Assembly: GCF_023652955.1 (NCBI RefSeq)
Contig: NZ_JAKLOY010000002.1
Span: forward strand, 248,001-312,000
Direction of reading: 5' to 3'
Length of the DNA: 64,000 nt
Source of the DNA: Geomonas sp. Red32
Lineage (GTDB): Bacteria; Desulfobacterota; Desulfuromonadia; Geobacterales; Geobacteraceae
Part shown: in pieces, positions 17,148 to 25,766 of the stretch
Layout of the letters: each line of letters opens with the position of its first letter
How positions within the stretch are numbered: position 1 is the first letter of the stretch
The notes under the pieces: generated by a model
Database searches by the model: none
Seen by the model: only the letters and a program-made list of their open reading frames with translations
What the model was told of the DNA's origin: nothing
Program-made: the position numbers and the translations under genes

Positions 17148-17819
17148 ATGAAAAAACTTGCTTCGCTCCTGGCCGTCGTGGCCCTCTCCGCATTCTTCTC
17201 GGCACCGGCTATTGCAGATACCGCTTCCCAGCCGGCCGCCACCAACACCAAACCTGCCGCAACTGCCCCGGCTCCGGCAACCACCCCGGCTCCGGCAACC
17301 ACCGCCACCACCAGCGCCACGACCACCCCGGCGACCGCGATGGCACCGGCCGCCAAGGAGCAGGGTCCGAAGGTTGCCTTCGTCGACATGTCCAGGATCG
17401 CCACCGAATCCAAGACCGGCAAGGGTGTCAGCGACGCGCTCAAGGCCAAATCGGAAAAGTACAAGGAGAAGCTGCAGGGCAAGGATAAGCAGCTCGAAAA
17501 ACAGAAAGAGGCCATCCAGGCCAAGCTCCCCACCATGTCCCCCAAGGAGCGCGCGGCCAAAGGGAAGGAATTCCAGAAGAAGGTCGAGGACTTCCAGAGG
17601 CTCGTCCGTCAAAGCGAGGAGGAGATGGAAAAACTCCGCGAGCGGATGACCGGTGACGTGGTCAAAAACATCAAGAAGGTCGCCGCCAGCTACGCGAAGG
17701 CCAACGGCTTCGGCCTCGTGGTCGACGAGAAGGCTGTCCTCTTCGTCTCCGACTCCCTCGACACCAAGGACATCACCGACCAAGTTATGACCCTGCTCGA
17801 CGAGAAACAGGCCAAATAG
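17148..17819 (+). CDS. Skp/OmpH-family periplasmic chaperone
   Basis: 223 residues: a signal peptide (1-23, cut after AIA), a Thr/Ala/Pro-rich low-complexity stretch (about 24-70), then the OmpH core beginning KVAFVDMSRI with a long charged coiled coil (about 95-165) and a return strand GFGLVVDEKAVLFVS. Skp holds unfolded outer-membrane proteins in the periplasm. The T/P/A-rich insert between signal and core is unusual for Skp, which normally starts at the core. It stands alone, not next to bamA or lpxD, so it may be a second, specialised paralogue. Confidence 0.82.
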   Translation: MKKLASLLAVVALSAFFSAPAIADTASQPAATNTKPAATAPAPATTPAPATTATTSATTTPATAMAPAAKEQGPKVAFVDMSRIATESKTGKGVSDALKAKSEKYKEKLQGKDKQLEKQKEAIQAKLPTMSPKERAAKGKEFQKKVEDFQRLVRQSEEEMEKLRERMTGDVVKNIKKVAASYAKANGFGLVVDEKAVLFVSDSLDTKDITDQVMTLLDEKQAK

Positions 17820-17892
17820 TTGCATATCGACGCGGCATGGTAGACTTATTCGAAATTCCCGGCTCCCCCGGATGCTTCAGAAGGTGACCGCC

Positions 17893-18369
17893 ATGAAAAT
17901 GCCCAGGTTTTCCACGTTGCTACTGTTATCGGCCGTTGCGTTGAGCGCGCTGCCTGCCCCCCCCGCCCTCGCCGTGCTTGGCGAGAAAGCCGATTCCGTC
18001 GCCAAGGACGGCACCCCCGTTTCCTCGGTGAGACGGGTGCTGGCCACCAACGGCACCAGCAGTTATCAGGTGCAGGAGGTGCAGACGGCCGCCACCAGGA
18101 TCCGCGAATACATCGCCCCCTCGGGCGTGGTTTTCGCCGTGGCCTGGAACGGGATGAACAACCCGGACCTGAGCTCGCTTTTGGGCTCCTACCACCAGGA
18201 TTACCAGACCGCCAAGAAGCAGGCTCCCCGCATCCGCGGCCGCAGGCAGCTGCAGGTCCAGGGGTCAAACGTGGTGGTGGAAACTTGGGGGCACATGAGA
18301 AATCTTCAGGGCAGGGCCTATCTTCCGGCCATGGTCCCATCCGGGGTGAACGTCAATGACCTTCGATAA
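17893..18369 (+). CDS. DUF2844 family secreted protein
   Basis: 158 residues with a signal peptide (about 1-27, ALA cleavage) and a core matching DUF2844: YQVQEVQTAATRIREYIAPS, then GVVFAVAWNGMNNPDLSSLLGSY. Function unknown; the family is regularly found just before DUF3443 genes, as here, where the two overlap by 14 bases. Start at ATG 17893 is preferred over the one at 17872 because AGAAGGTGA precedes it. Envelope location is expected from the signal peptide. Confidence 0.78.
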   Translation: MKMPRFSTLLLLSAVALSALPAPPALAVLGEKADSVAKDGTPVSSVRRVLATNGTSSYQVQEVQTAATRIREYIAPSGVVFAVAWNGMNNPDLSSLLGSYHQDYQTAKKQAPRIRGRRQLQVQGSNVVVETWGHMRNLQGRAYLPAMVPSGVNVNDLR

Positions 18370-19951
18370 ATTCCTGGCCAGAGCCGCTATCGTTCTCACC
18401 CTTTTCTCCCTGATAGGATTGGCAGGCTGTGGTGGCGGCGGAGGCGGCGGAGGCCCCGCACCATCCTCCGGCACCCTCGTCTCGGTTTCCCTGAAGCCTG
18501 CCACCTCCACCTTCGTGGCGGGCAAGGTCTTCAACTTCATCCTGATCGGGACCTACTCCGACAACACCACCGCCGACATCACCAGCACCGCGACCTGGAC
18601 CACCTCGGCCACCAGCGTGGCCACCGTCAGCGACACGGCCGGGAGCAAGGGGACGGCCACCGCGGTTGCCCAAGGGACCGCGACCATAACCGCCACGGTA
18701 ACGGTCACCCCGGCTACCACCACCACGACCACCACCACCCCGGCGGTGACCTTCACCGATACCGCCAGCGTCACCGTTATCCCCTCTACCATTCCGCTCC
18801 CCGGCGGCAACGTCATGCAGGTCACCGTCAACGGCGGCCTCTGCTCGTCGGCCACTTCGGTGAACTACTTCAACAAGCCGTGCGTCGCCGTTACCATCTG
18901 CAACCCCGATGGGAGCGGCTGCCAGACCATCAACGATATCCTGCTCGACACCGGCAGCGTCGGTTTGCGCCTCTTCAAGCAGGCCATCCCGGCTTCGATC
19001 ACTACGACCCAGGTGACGGTCAGCGGCGGCAACCTGGCAGGCTGCGTCCAGTTCGCCGATGGCTCCTCCTTCTGGGGACCGATCCAGACCGCAAATATCC
19101 AACTCGGAGGCGAAACCCCGGTCTCGATCCCGATCCAGGTCGTCGATTCCACCTTCGGCAACCACCTGGTTTCCCCCTGCAGCGTACCGGACACCACGCC
19201 GCTTAGCGCCGGCATGAACGGTATCCTCGGGGTCAACACCCAGCTGACCGACTGCGGCACCGCCTGCGTCCAGCACCCGCTTAACTCCAGCCCAACCGAA
19301 TCGCTGGGGAGATACTACGCCTGCTCGGGAACCAACAACACCAACTGCGTCGAGACCCGGGTCCAATCCGCGAACCAGGTCCAGAACCCGGTGGCGAGCC
19401 TTTCCCAGGACAACAACGGCATCCAGCTAATCTTCCCGCCAGTTCCCTTTGGAGGCACCACCACGGTGACCGGGAGCATGATCCTCGGCATTGGCACGCA
19501 GGGCAACAATACGCCGACCACCGGTCAGCAGACGGTGTTCCCGGTCGACTCCACCGGTGACTTCGCCACCGTCTACCCGCCGACCTCCACGGCGAACACC
19601 TGGAACGCCTTCCTCGACACCGGCTCCAATGCCTATTACATCCCGAACGCCAATCCCGGTGTGCTGCCCCCCTGCTCTTCCCCCAACAGCGCCTGGTACT
19701 GCCCGCCGGTGACCCGAGCCCTGATCGGGACAGCCGAGGGTGCTTTGGGAAGCCCGAGACAGGACGTGCCGTTCAACGTCGGCAACTTCATCGCCCTTTT
19801 CAACACCAACAACAACGTCTTCAGCGACATCGCCGGGGTCTCGTCCTTCGGATTCGACTGGGGCCTTCCGTTCTTCCTGGGACGCAAGACTTACTTCGGC
19901 TACCCCAGCCGCACCACCACGCTCGGGACCGGACCGTACGTCGCTTTCTAG
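18356..19951 (+). CDS. DUF3443 family lipoprotein with N-terminal Ig-like (BIG2) region
   Basis: 531 residues. Lipobox LAGC near residue 24 followed by a Gly run, so a lipidated surface or outer-membrane protein. Residues about 38-140 look like a BIG2-type bacterial Ig fold with a Thr-rich stretch (TTTTTTTTPAVTF); from about 145 onward the DUF3443 domain contains DILLDTGSVGLRL and AFLDTGSNAYYIP, two DTGS motifs as in aspartic proteases of the pepsin/retropepsin clan. That resemblance is suggestive, not proof of protease activity. Translationally coupled to DUF2844. Confidence 0.78.
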   Translation: MTFDKFLARAAIVLTLFSLIGLAGCGGGGGGGGPAPSSGTLVSVSLKPATSTFVAGKVFNFILIGTYSDNTTADITSTATWTTSATSVATVSDTAGSKGTATAVAQGTATITATVTVTPATTTTTTTTPAVTFTDTASVTVIPSTIPLPGGNVMQVTVNGGLCSSATSVNYFNKPCVAVTICNPDGSGCQTINDILLDTGSVGLRLFKQAIPASITTTQVTVSGGNLAGCVQFADGSSFWGPIQTANIQLGGETPVSIPIQVVDSTFGNHLVSPCSVPDTTPLSAGMNGILGVNTQLTDCGTACVQHPLNSSPTESLGRYYACSGTNNTNCVETRVQSANQVQNPVASLSQDNNGIQLIFPPVPFGGTTTVTGSMILGIGTQGNNTPTTGQQTVFPVDSTGDFATVYPPTSTANTWNAFLDTGSNAYYIPNANPGVLPPCSSPNSAWYCPPVTRALIGTAEGALGSPRQDVPFNVGNFIALFNTNNNVFSDIAGVSSFGFDWGLPFFLGRKTYFGYPSRTTTLGTGPYVAF

Positions 19952-19984
19952 CAGTTGAGCAGACCGAAGGGAGGTAGGAGCTTG

Positions 19985-21523
19985 GTGAGAGGTTTTCTGG
20001 TTGGATGTGCCCTTTGGATGGGGACTGTTTCCGCAGTAACGGCCATGGCGGCCACTCCGGGGGATGGAAAGGAGGCTTCCGCCGACAAGGGGGGAGCCCG
20101 CGCCGAACAGGAAAAGCCCCTCCTCCCCCCGACGAAAACGGTGGTGACCAGCCACCGCGCGAAGATTGCCGGCAAGGAAATCGCCTACCGGGCCACCGCC
20201 GGCACCCTTCCGGTGCTAAACGACAACGGCGAGACCGACGCCGAGATCTTCTACACCGCCTACACCGTCGAGCCCCCCGCTTCTGCCAAACGGCGCCCGC
20301 TGCTCTTCGTATTCAACGGAGGGCCGGGCGCCGCTTCCGTATGGCTCCACCTCGGGGCCATCGGCCCCCGCCGCGTGGTGATGCTCCCGGACGGCAACAT
20401 GCCTGCCCCCCCCTTCACCATGGCCGACAACGACCAGAGCTGGCTTGATTTCGCCGACCTCGTCTTCGTCGATCCGGTAGGAACCGGCTACAGCAGGGCA
20501 GTGAAGCCGGACGGCACCAAGAAGTACGCCGCCGTGCGCGCCGACATCGAGTCGCTCGCGCAATTCGTCAGGTTTTACATGACCCGCAACCAGCGCTGGG
20601 GATCGCCGGTCTTCCTGGTCGGCGAGAGCTACGGGACCTTCCGTTGCGCCGGGCTTTCCGAACGCCTGGTGGAGCATGGCTTGGCCCTCAACGGTATGAT
20701 CCTCATCTCCACCGTGCTCAACATGCAGACCATCTCCTTCGACAACGGGAACGACCTCCCGTATGAGCTCTATCTCCCCAGCTACACGGCGACCGCCTGG
20801 TACCACGGGAAACTGGCACCCGACCTCCAGAAGGACCTGGACGCCACCCTCGCCGCCGCCGAGGAGTGGGCAGGCGGGGAATATCTCTCCGTCCTCAACA
20901 AGGGGGACCGCCTCACCCCCGAGGAGCGGCGGCGTGCGGTGGAGACCATGGCCCGCTTCACCGGGCTCTCCCCGGCCTTCATCGACAACAGGAACCTGAG
21001 GATCGACCAGCGGATCTTCGCCACCGAGCTGTTGCGGGACCGCTCCCGCATCGTCGGCATCATGGACAGCCGCCTCACCGCCGACAACGTGGTACCGGCC
21101 GCCCCGCACGGTTTCGATCCGACCATCACCACCATCCGGCCGCCCTTCACCTCGATGATCAACAAGTACCTGGGCGAGGAGCTTTCCTACCAGACCGACA
21201 TCGAGTACTTCAGCCTCGGAGGAGGGATCCCGCACTGGGACTGGGAAGCCAAAAACTCCTACGCCGACACCAGCGACAACCTGGCGAACACGATGGCGAA
21301 GAACCCGTACATGAAGGTGATGACCGCCTCCGGTTACTTCGACCTCGCCACCCCGCACATGGCCACCAGCTACACGATGTCGCACCTGGGGCTCACCCCG
21401 GACCTCAAGAAGAACATCACCATGAAGCACTACCGCTCCGGCCACATGATGTATCTCGAACTGAATGCACTGGAACAGCTGAAAAAGGACGCCGCTGACT
21501 TTGTAGGAAAAGCGCTCAAGTGA
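19985..21523 (+). CDS. Secreted S10-family serine carboxypeptidase
   Basis: Peptidase S10 of 512 residues. Signal peptide at the start (FLVGCALWMGTVSAVTAMA). Motifs in order: oxyanion-hole NGGPGAASVWLHLG, catalytic S215 in GESYG, Asp in SGYFDLATP and His in RSGHMM. S10 enzymes remove C-terminal residues, usually at acidic pH; bacterial ones are often periplasmic. Start uncertain: GTG 19985 or TTG 19982 follow GGAGGTAGGAG at 19970-19980; the frame is also open to a TTG at 19955. It follows DUF3443 by 33 bases, probably the same transcription unit. Confidence 0.85.
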   Translation: MRGFLVGCALWMGTVSAVTAMAATPGDGKEASADKGGARAEQEKPLLPPTKTVVTSHRAKIAGKEIAYRATAGTLPVLNDNGETDAEIFYTAYTVEPPASAKRRPLLFVFNGGPGAASVWLHLGAIGPRRVVMLPDGNMPAPPFTMADNDQSWLDFADLVFVDPVGTGYSRAVKPDGTKKYAAVRADIESLAQFVRFYMTRNQRWGSPVFLVGESYGTFRCAGLSERLVEHGLALNGMILISTVLNMQTISFDNGNDLPYELYLPSYTATAWYHGKLAPDLQKDLDATLAAAEEWAGGEYLSVLNKGDRLTPEERRRAVETMARFTGLSPAFIDNRNLRIDQRIFATELLRDRSRIVGIMDSRLTADNVVPAAPHGFDPTITTIRPPFTSMINKYLGEELSYQTDIEYFSLGGGIPHWDWEAKNSYADTSDNLANTMAKNPYMKVMTASGYFDLATPHMATSYTMSHLGLTPDLKKNITMKHYRSGHMMYLELNALEQLKKDAADFVGKALK

Positions 21524-21620
21524 GGCATCGAGTGGTTGTCACCGTCGCACCATGAGCAGCCCCCATTCTATGTCAGGAGCGGAGTGCGACAGTTGAAGGC
21601 AGGAATAATGAAGGGGGAGG

Positions 21621-21971
21621 CTACAGAAAGCGGCGGTAGTCGCAATTCAAAGCGGCGGCCAGCCTTTTAGCTGTTTCCTTGCCGATGGGGCGCCTGCCGT
21701 GTTCCATGGCGCTGATGTTCGATCGGGAAATGCCTGTAATCTGTGCCAGCGCGTCCTGAGTGAGGTCTTCACGGTTGCGAATCCCACGCAGATAAACCCC
21801 GGCGGAATTGGTGACGAGTTCAGGAGAAAGTTCGATTGCAGGAATACGTTCGGAAGGTTCAATGACACCGGCACCGACCTTCACTGCATATTTCCGTAGC
21901 CGGTTGATCACTTCCGGAGAACCGACAAGCTGTATGGTTTCAGTACGGTGCTTTTTCGTGCGTCCCAACAT
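21621..21971 (-). CDS. HigA-like XRE-family antitoxin
   Basis: 116 residues from the ATG at 21971, which has GTGGAG seven bases before it and lies inside the toxin's 3' end. The C-terminal helix-turn-helix (TQDALAQITGISRSNISAME, then HGRRPIGKETAKRLAAALNC) is of XRE/Cro type. Antitoxins of this subgroup bind the toxin and repress their own operon; a matching palindrome lies before the toxin start. Because of a deletion in the toxin gene the frame is continuous with the toxin N-terminus, so automatic annotation would show one 196-residue fused protein. Confidence 0.75.
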   Translation of the reverse strand: MLGRTKKHRTETIQLVGSPEVINRLRKYAVKVGAGVIEPSERIPAIELSPELVTNSAGVYLRGIRNREDLTQDALAQITGISRSNISAMEHGRRPIGKETAKRLAAALNCDYRRFL

Positions 21972-22211
21972 AAACAATCTCCACAATACGTATTCCTCCG
22001 CTCTCCAGACAGCCACATAGGTAGGATGCCCTTTTTTCAGGTGACAATGGTGCAACTCGCCGGATAGCTTCGAGTAGTTGGGCCAATCGCCACGAACCGG
22101 ACCGGTTGCCGCCAGATCCAGAACAAGGGCATCAAGCGCCGACTTTACCCGCCCCGGAATTCTTTCACGAAGCTTTGCCGCCTTCCGGCTATACACCACC
22201 TCCCAGGCCAT
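21940..22211 (-). pseudogene. HigB-like toxin gene broken by a one-base deletion
   Basis: Reads as a canonical RelE/HigB toxin (MAWEVVYSRKAAKLRERIPG ... GDWPNYSKL ... HHCHLKKGHPTYVAVWRAEE) and then loses frame at about 21993-21995. Shifting by one base restores the standard family ending IRIVEIVYVGTHEKAPY and its stop (21940-21942). Adding one A to the GGAA run would give 91 codons. As it stands the toxin lacks its last strand and active-site residues (the GTHEKAPY end) and is fused to the antitoxin frame. It is either a natural inactivation or a sequencing error. Confidence 0.75.
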
Positions 22212-22217
22212 GTCGAT

Positions 22218-22245
22218 AATGTATCAACGGATGATACATTGTCAA
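22218..22245 (-). promoter_or_regulatory. Promoter and palindromic operator of the HigBA pair
   Basis: A perfect 9-5-9 inverted repeat, AATGTATCA-ACGGA-TGATACATT (22218-22240), overlaps a -35 TTGACA (22240-22245 on the complement) and a -10 TACATT (22218-22223), 16 bases apart. The -10 ends six bases before the toxin ATG, so transcription would start at or next to the start codon. Autorepression by the XRE antitoxin is the expected use. Confidence 0.7.
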
Positions 22246-22285
22246 CAGCGGAATCGAGGTTGTTTAGGCGACAGATGAGGCGAAA

Positions 22286-22326
22286 AAAAGGGGGAAAGGC
22301 AGGCACTAACCTGCTTTCCCCCTTTT
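22286..22326 (-). terminator. Intrinsic terminator downstream of the ETF/Fe-S oxidoreductase operon
   Basis: AAAAGGGGGAAAGGCAGG pairs with CCTGCTTTCCCCCTTTT with one bulged G; on the minus strand the stem is followed by a T run. Confidence 0.75.
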
Positions 22327-22397
22327 CGTTTCATTCCACCCTCATGCCCCACCTTCAACAACGCGGCGACATGGCTTTGGTAAAGCCGAAGGAGAGG

Positions 22398-24368
22398 TTA
22401 GAGGTTTTGGGCGACGACCTCGGCGATGTCTTTGACCTGGGTGGTCACGCCGGTGAACTCCTTGATCCCGTCTTCGAACATGGTCATGCAGAACGGGCAG
22501 CTCACGCAGATGGTGGCGGGTTTCTGGTCCAGCGCCTCCTTCACACGGCTCCTGTTGATCGCGGTCCCTTCATGCTCCTCCAGCCACATCCTCCCCCCGC
22601 CAGCCCCGCAGCAGAACCCGTTCTCCTTGTTGCGGGGTAGTTCATGGACGGCCGCCCCGGTCACCTCCCTGATCACCTCGCGCGGCGGCTCGTAGACCTC
22701 GTTGTGACGGCCGAGGTAACAGGAGTCGTGGAAGACGACTCGGCCGAGATCCTCGCCCCCCTTGACCTTGAGGCTGCCACGGCCGATGAGCCCCTTGATG
22801 AATTCGGTGTGGTGGATCACCTCCAGCTCCAGCCCATACTGGCGGTAGTCGTTTTTGAGCGTGTTGAAGCAGTGGGGGCACTGGGTGATGACCTTGGTGA
22901 CGCCGCGGCTGCGGAACTGGTTCACGTTCTCGTTGGCCATGGTCTCGAAGAGGTACTCGTTACCGAGCCGGCGGACGCTCTCCCCGCAGCACTTCTCGTC
23001 CTTGCCGAGGATGCCGTAAGAGACCCCCGCCGCATCGAGCACCTTGGTGAGCGCTACCGTCACCTGCTTGTTGCGGGCATCGAAGGCGCCCGAGCAGCCG
23101 ACGAAGAGGAGGTACTCGGTCTTTCCCGCCTCGAACGGCTCGAGGTCGAGCTGCGAGGACCACTTGCTCCGCTCGGAGGGGGCCATCCCCCAGGGATTGG
23201 AGCGCTGCTCCATGTTCTCGAAAAGGTTCAGGAGCTCCTCGGGGAAACGGGCCTCCATCTCCACCAGGTGCCGCCTGAGTTTGACGACCTTGGGAAGGTG
23301 CTCGATGAAAACGGGGCACGATTCCATGCAGGATCCGCAGGAAGTGCAGCTCCAAAGGGCGGCCTCGCTCACCGTCCCCTCCCCTTTCCCGATCAGGGAG
23401 GCGGCGGAGCTGGCGGCCACGGCATCCGCGGAGGAAGGGAGGGAGCTGCCGTTACCGAGCAGGCTCTCCTTGATGGCATGGATCAGCATACGGGGATTGA
23501 GTTGTTTGCCGGTTGCCGCCGCGGGACAGGAATTCTGGCACCTGCCGCACTCGGTGCAGGAAAAGGAGTCCAGGAGATCCTTCCAGCTCAAGCGGTCGAC
23601 CGTACTGGCGCCGAACGTTCTCCCCTCGGCAAACTCCTCACGCGGCTGGGAATTGACCTTGCCCAGCGAGCGGAGAAAGACGTTGGGAATGGCGGTCAGG
23701 ATGTGCATGTGCTTGCTGTAAGGAAGAAAGTTCATGAAGGAAAGGAGCAGCACGGCGTGAACCCACCAGCTGACGGCCTTGATGACGGGAAGCTGGCCCG
23801 CGAGGGGGGTGTGGCCGAGAAGGGTTGCCAGCAGCGAGGAAACGGGAGCGGAGAAGGAGGGAGATGCCTCTCCCATGGCGATCTCGGCTGCATGGACTCC
23901 GAAATACGCCGCCATCAGCCCGGCGATCATGGAGAGGATGAAGAAGGCTTCGAAGGTGCGGGCCTCCTCATAGGGCGGATTGAAGATCCTCCTCAGGAAG
24001 GCGAGCGAGACGGCGGCCATGGTGGCCAGCGAGCTGAGCTCGAAGAGAAGCGACAGGGTCCCGTGCAGCGGCGGCGGAAGGAGCGTGAAATTGAGGTTCG
24101 GGAATACACCGGAGATCAGGAACTCGGCGTTGGCCAGGGTGAGCACCAGGAAGGCCCAGAAGATAACTCCGTGGTTGATGCCGAAGGGGCGTTTCATCAC
24201 CCGTTTCTGGCCAAGGGCGTAGACCAGCACTTCCTTCAGGCGGGTCATCGGGTGGTCGAAGCGATACTCGCCGGCCCCGACCGACACCAGGGCAAGACGC
24301 CGGTAACAACTGAAGACGAAAGTTGCGAGCGAGGCGACCAGAATTCCTGCAAATAGGGTCTGTTGCAT
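22398..24368 (-). CDS. Membrane Fe-S oxidoreductase, ETF:(mena)quinone oxidoreductase type
   Basis: 656 residues. N-terminal membrane domain of about six helices (1-235) resembling the cytochrome b subunit of nitrate reductase, then two ferredoxin-type 4Fe-4S sites (CTECGRCQNSCP and CTSCGSCMESCP) and two CCG/heterodisulfide-reductase-like domains (CCGESVRRLG...CPHC and CCGAGGGRMW...CPFC). Such proteins next to etfAB are thought to pass electrons from acyl-CoA dehydrogenases via ETF to the menaquinone pool. Last gene of the etfB-etfA operon; a terminator follows. Confidence 0.87.
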   Translation of the reverse strand: MQQTLFAGILVASLATFVFSCYRRLALVSVGAGEYRFDHPMTRLKEVLVYALGQKRVMKRPFGINHGVIFWAFLVLTLANAEFLISGVFPNLNFTLLPPPLHGTLSLLFELSSLATMAAVSLAFLRRIFNPPYEEARTFEAFFILSMIAGLMAAYFGVHAAEIAMGEASPSFSAPVSSLLATLLGHTPLAGQLPVIKAVSWWVHAVLLLSFMNFLPYSKHMHILTAIPNVFLRSLGKVNSQPREEFAEGRTFGASTVDRLSWKDLLDSFSCTECGRCQNSCPAAATGKQLNPRMLIHAIKESLLGNGSSLPSSADAVAASSAASLIGKGEGTVSEAALWSCTSCGSCMESCPVFIEHLPKVVKLRRHLVEMEARFPEELLNLFENMEQRSNPWGMAPSERSKWSSQLDLEPFEAGKTEYLLFVGCSGAFDARNKQVTVALTKVLDAAGVSYGILGKDEKCCGESVRRLGNEYLFETMANENVNQFRSRGVTKVITQCPHCFNTLKNDYRQYGLELEVIHHTEFIKGLIGRGSLKVKGGEDLGRVVFHDSCYLGRHNEVYEPPREVIREVTGAAVHELPRNKENGFCCGAGGGRMWLEEHEGTAINRSRVKEALDQKPATICVSCPFCMTMFEDGIKEFTGVTTQVKDIAEVVAQNL

Positions 24369-24394
24369 GGGAGACTCCGTACTTTAGAGAGTTT

Positions 24395-24430
24395 TCTTCC
24401 TCCCTCAAGGGGAGAGGGTCGGGGTGAGGG
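24395..24430. repeat. Family B palindromic repeat between etfA and the Fe-S oxidoreductase gene
   Basis: CCTCCCTCAAGGGGAGAGGGTCGGGGTGAGG is the reverse complement of the element found in frame in pfaC at 4326-4360. It fills the 75-base gap between the two genes and may form a stem in the operon mRNA. Confidence 0.7.
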
Positions 24431-24443
24431 CTTTCCGGGGCTT

Positions 24444-25748
24444 TCAGGCCTCTTTCAGCTCCCGCAGGCGGTTGGTCAGGGCCGGGACCACCTCGAAGAG
24501 ATCGCCGACGATGCCATAGGTGGCGACCTCGAAAATTGGTGCCTCGCGGTCGCGATTGATGGCGATGATGACGTCGGAATCCTGCATGCCGACCAGGTGC
24601 TGGATCGCACCGGAGATCCCGCAGGCGATGTAGATCTTCGGCCGCACCGTCTTGCCAGTCTGCCCGACCTGGCGGTCCTGGGGAAGCCACCCGGCGTCCA
24701 CGGCGCTGCGGGAGCCTCCCACTACTCCCCCCAAAAGATCGGCGAGCTCCTCCAGCATCCCGAAGTTCTCTTTCGCCATCATCCCCCGTCCGCCGGAGAC
24801 GATGAATTCGGCACCGGCCACGTCCACCTTGTCCTTGCCGCTCTTGTCGGTTATCACCTCCAGTACCCGCGTGAAGATGGAGGATTCGGAAATGGTATAG
24901 CTCTCGGTGACGACCTTGCCGGTGGCGCCGGGACGGCGTTCGGGCATCGGCATGACGTGGGGGCGGACGGTGGCCATCTGGGGGCGGAAACGGTCGCACA
25001 TGATGGTGGCCATGATGTTCCCCCCGAAGGCGGGACGGGTCTGCATCAGGTTGCGCTTCTCGTCGATGCCGAGCCCCGTGCAGTCGGCGGTGAGCCCGGT
25101 CTTGACGCGGGTCGCCACCGCGCCCGCCAGGTCGCGCCCCATCCCGGTGGCGCCCATCAGGACTACCTCAGGCTTGTACTTCCCGATGAGGTAACACATG
25201 GCGTCCAGGAACGGTTCGGTCCGGTATTGGCTGAAGACCCGGTCGTCGATCAGGCAGGCGCAGTCGGCGCCGTAGCTGAAGGCCTCGTCCGCCAGGTGGC
25301 CTATCTTCTCCCCGATGATGATCGCGGTCAGCTCCACCCCAAGGGAATTCGCCAGCTCGCGCCCAACCCCGGTCAGCTCCCAGGAAACCCGGGCCGCCTC
25401 CCCCGAGTTCTGCTCGATGAAAACCCAGACCCCGCGGTAGGAATCGACCAGCCTGCGGCGGGCCAGTTCCTCCTCGTCGAGCTCCTCTTCCCCCTTGTTG
25501 GCCAGGGCGGCAAGGATCTCGAGCTCCTCGGGGGTGTAGAACATTTCCAGCGCGCCGGCGGGGCAAGCCTTGACGCACTTCACGCAGCCGATGCACTTCT
25601 CCACCAGGATGAGCGGTTCGCCAGCCTCGCTCATCTCCACGCCGTCCACCGGGCAGGCGCTTTGGCAGCGGGCGCCGCAGGCAACGCACTTGCCGGTCAC
25701 CACCCTCGCCTTCCCGCGCGGCTTCTTAATTTTCTTCGGTTCAGTCAT
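24444..25748 (-). CDS. etfA: Electron transfer flavoprotein alpha subunit with N-terminal ferredoxin domain
   Basis: 434 residues, about 100 longer than classic EtfA. Residues about 15-75 hold two 4Fe-4S motifs ([13 protein letters not shown] and [12 protein letters not shown]); then the ETF alpha N-domain (GVWVFIEQ...), and the FAD-binding C-domain with [19 protein letters not shown] and the later [20 protein letters not shown]. Works with EtfB and the membrane oxidoreductase encoded next. The added ferredoxin domain gives a possible electron route between flavin and the Fe-S partner. EtfB precedes it with an 18-base gap. Confidence 0.93.
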   Translation of the reverse strand: MTEPKKIKKPRGKARVVTGKCVACGARCQSACPVDGVEMSEAGEPLILVEKCIGCVKCVKACPAGALEMFYTPEELEILAALANKGEEELDEEELARRRLVDSYRGVWVFIEQNSGEAARVSWELTGVGRELANSLGVELTAIIIGEKIGHLADEAFSYGADCACLIDDRVFSQYRTEPFLDAMCYLIGKYKPEVVLMGATGMGRDLAGAVATRVKTGLTADCTGLGIDEKRNLMQTRPAFGGNIMATIMCDRFRPQMATVRPHVMPMPERRPGATGKVVTESYTISESSIFTRVLEVITDKSGKDKVDVAGAEFIVSGGRGMMAKENFGMLEELADLLGGVVGGSRSAVDAGWLPQDRQVGQTGKTVRPKIYIACGISGAIQHLVGMQDSDVIIAINRDREAPIFEVATYGIVGDLFEVVPALTNRLRELKEA

Positions 25749-25766
25749 TGGTTCACCCTTTCCTTT

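Noticed and set aside
21621-22211. A genuine HigB-HigA fusion protein of 196 residues
   Set aside because: The toxin's canonical ending and stop exist in the neighbouring frame and the antitoxin has its own start and ribosome binding site, so a one-base deletion explains it better.
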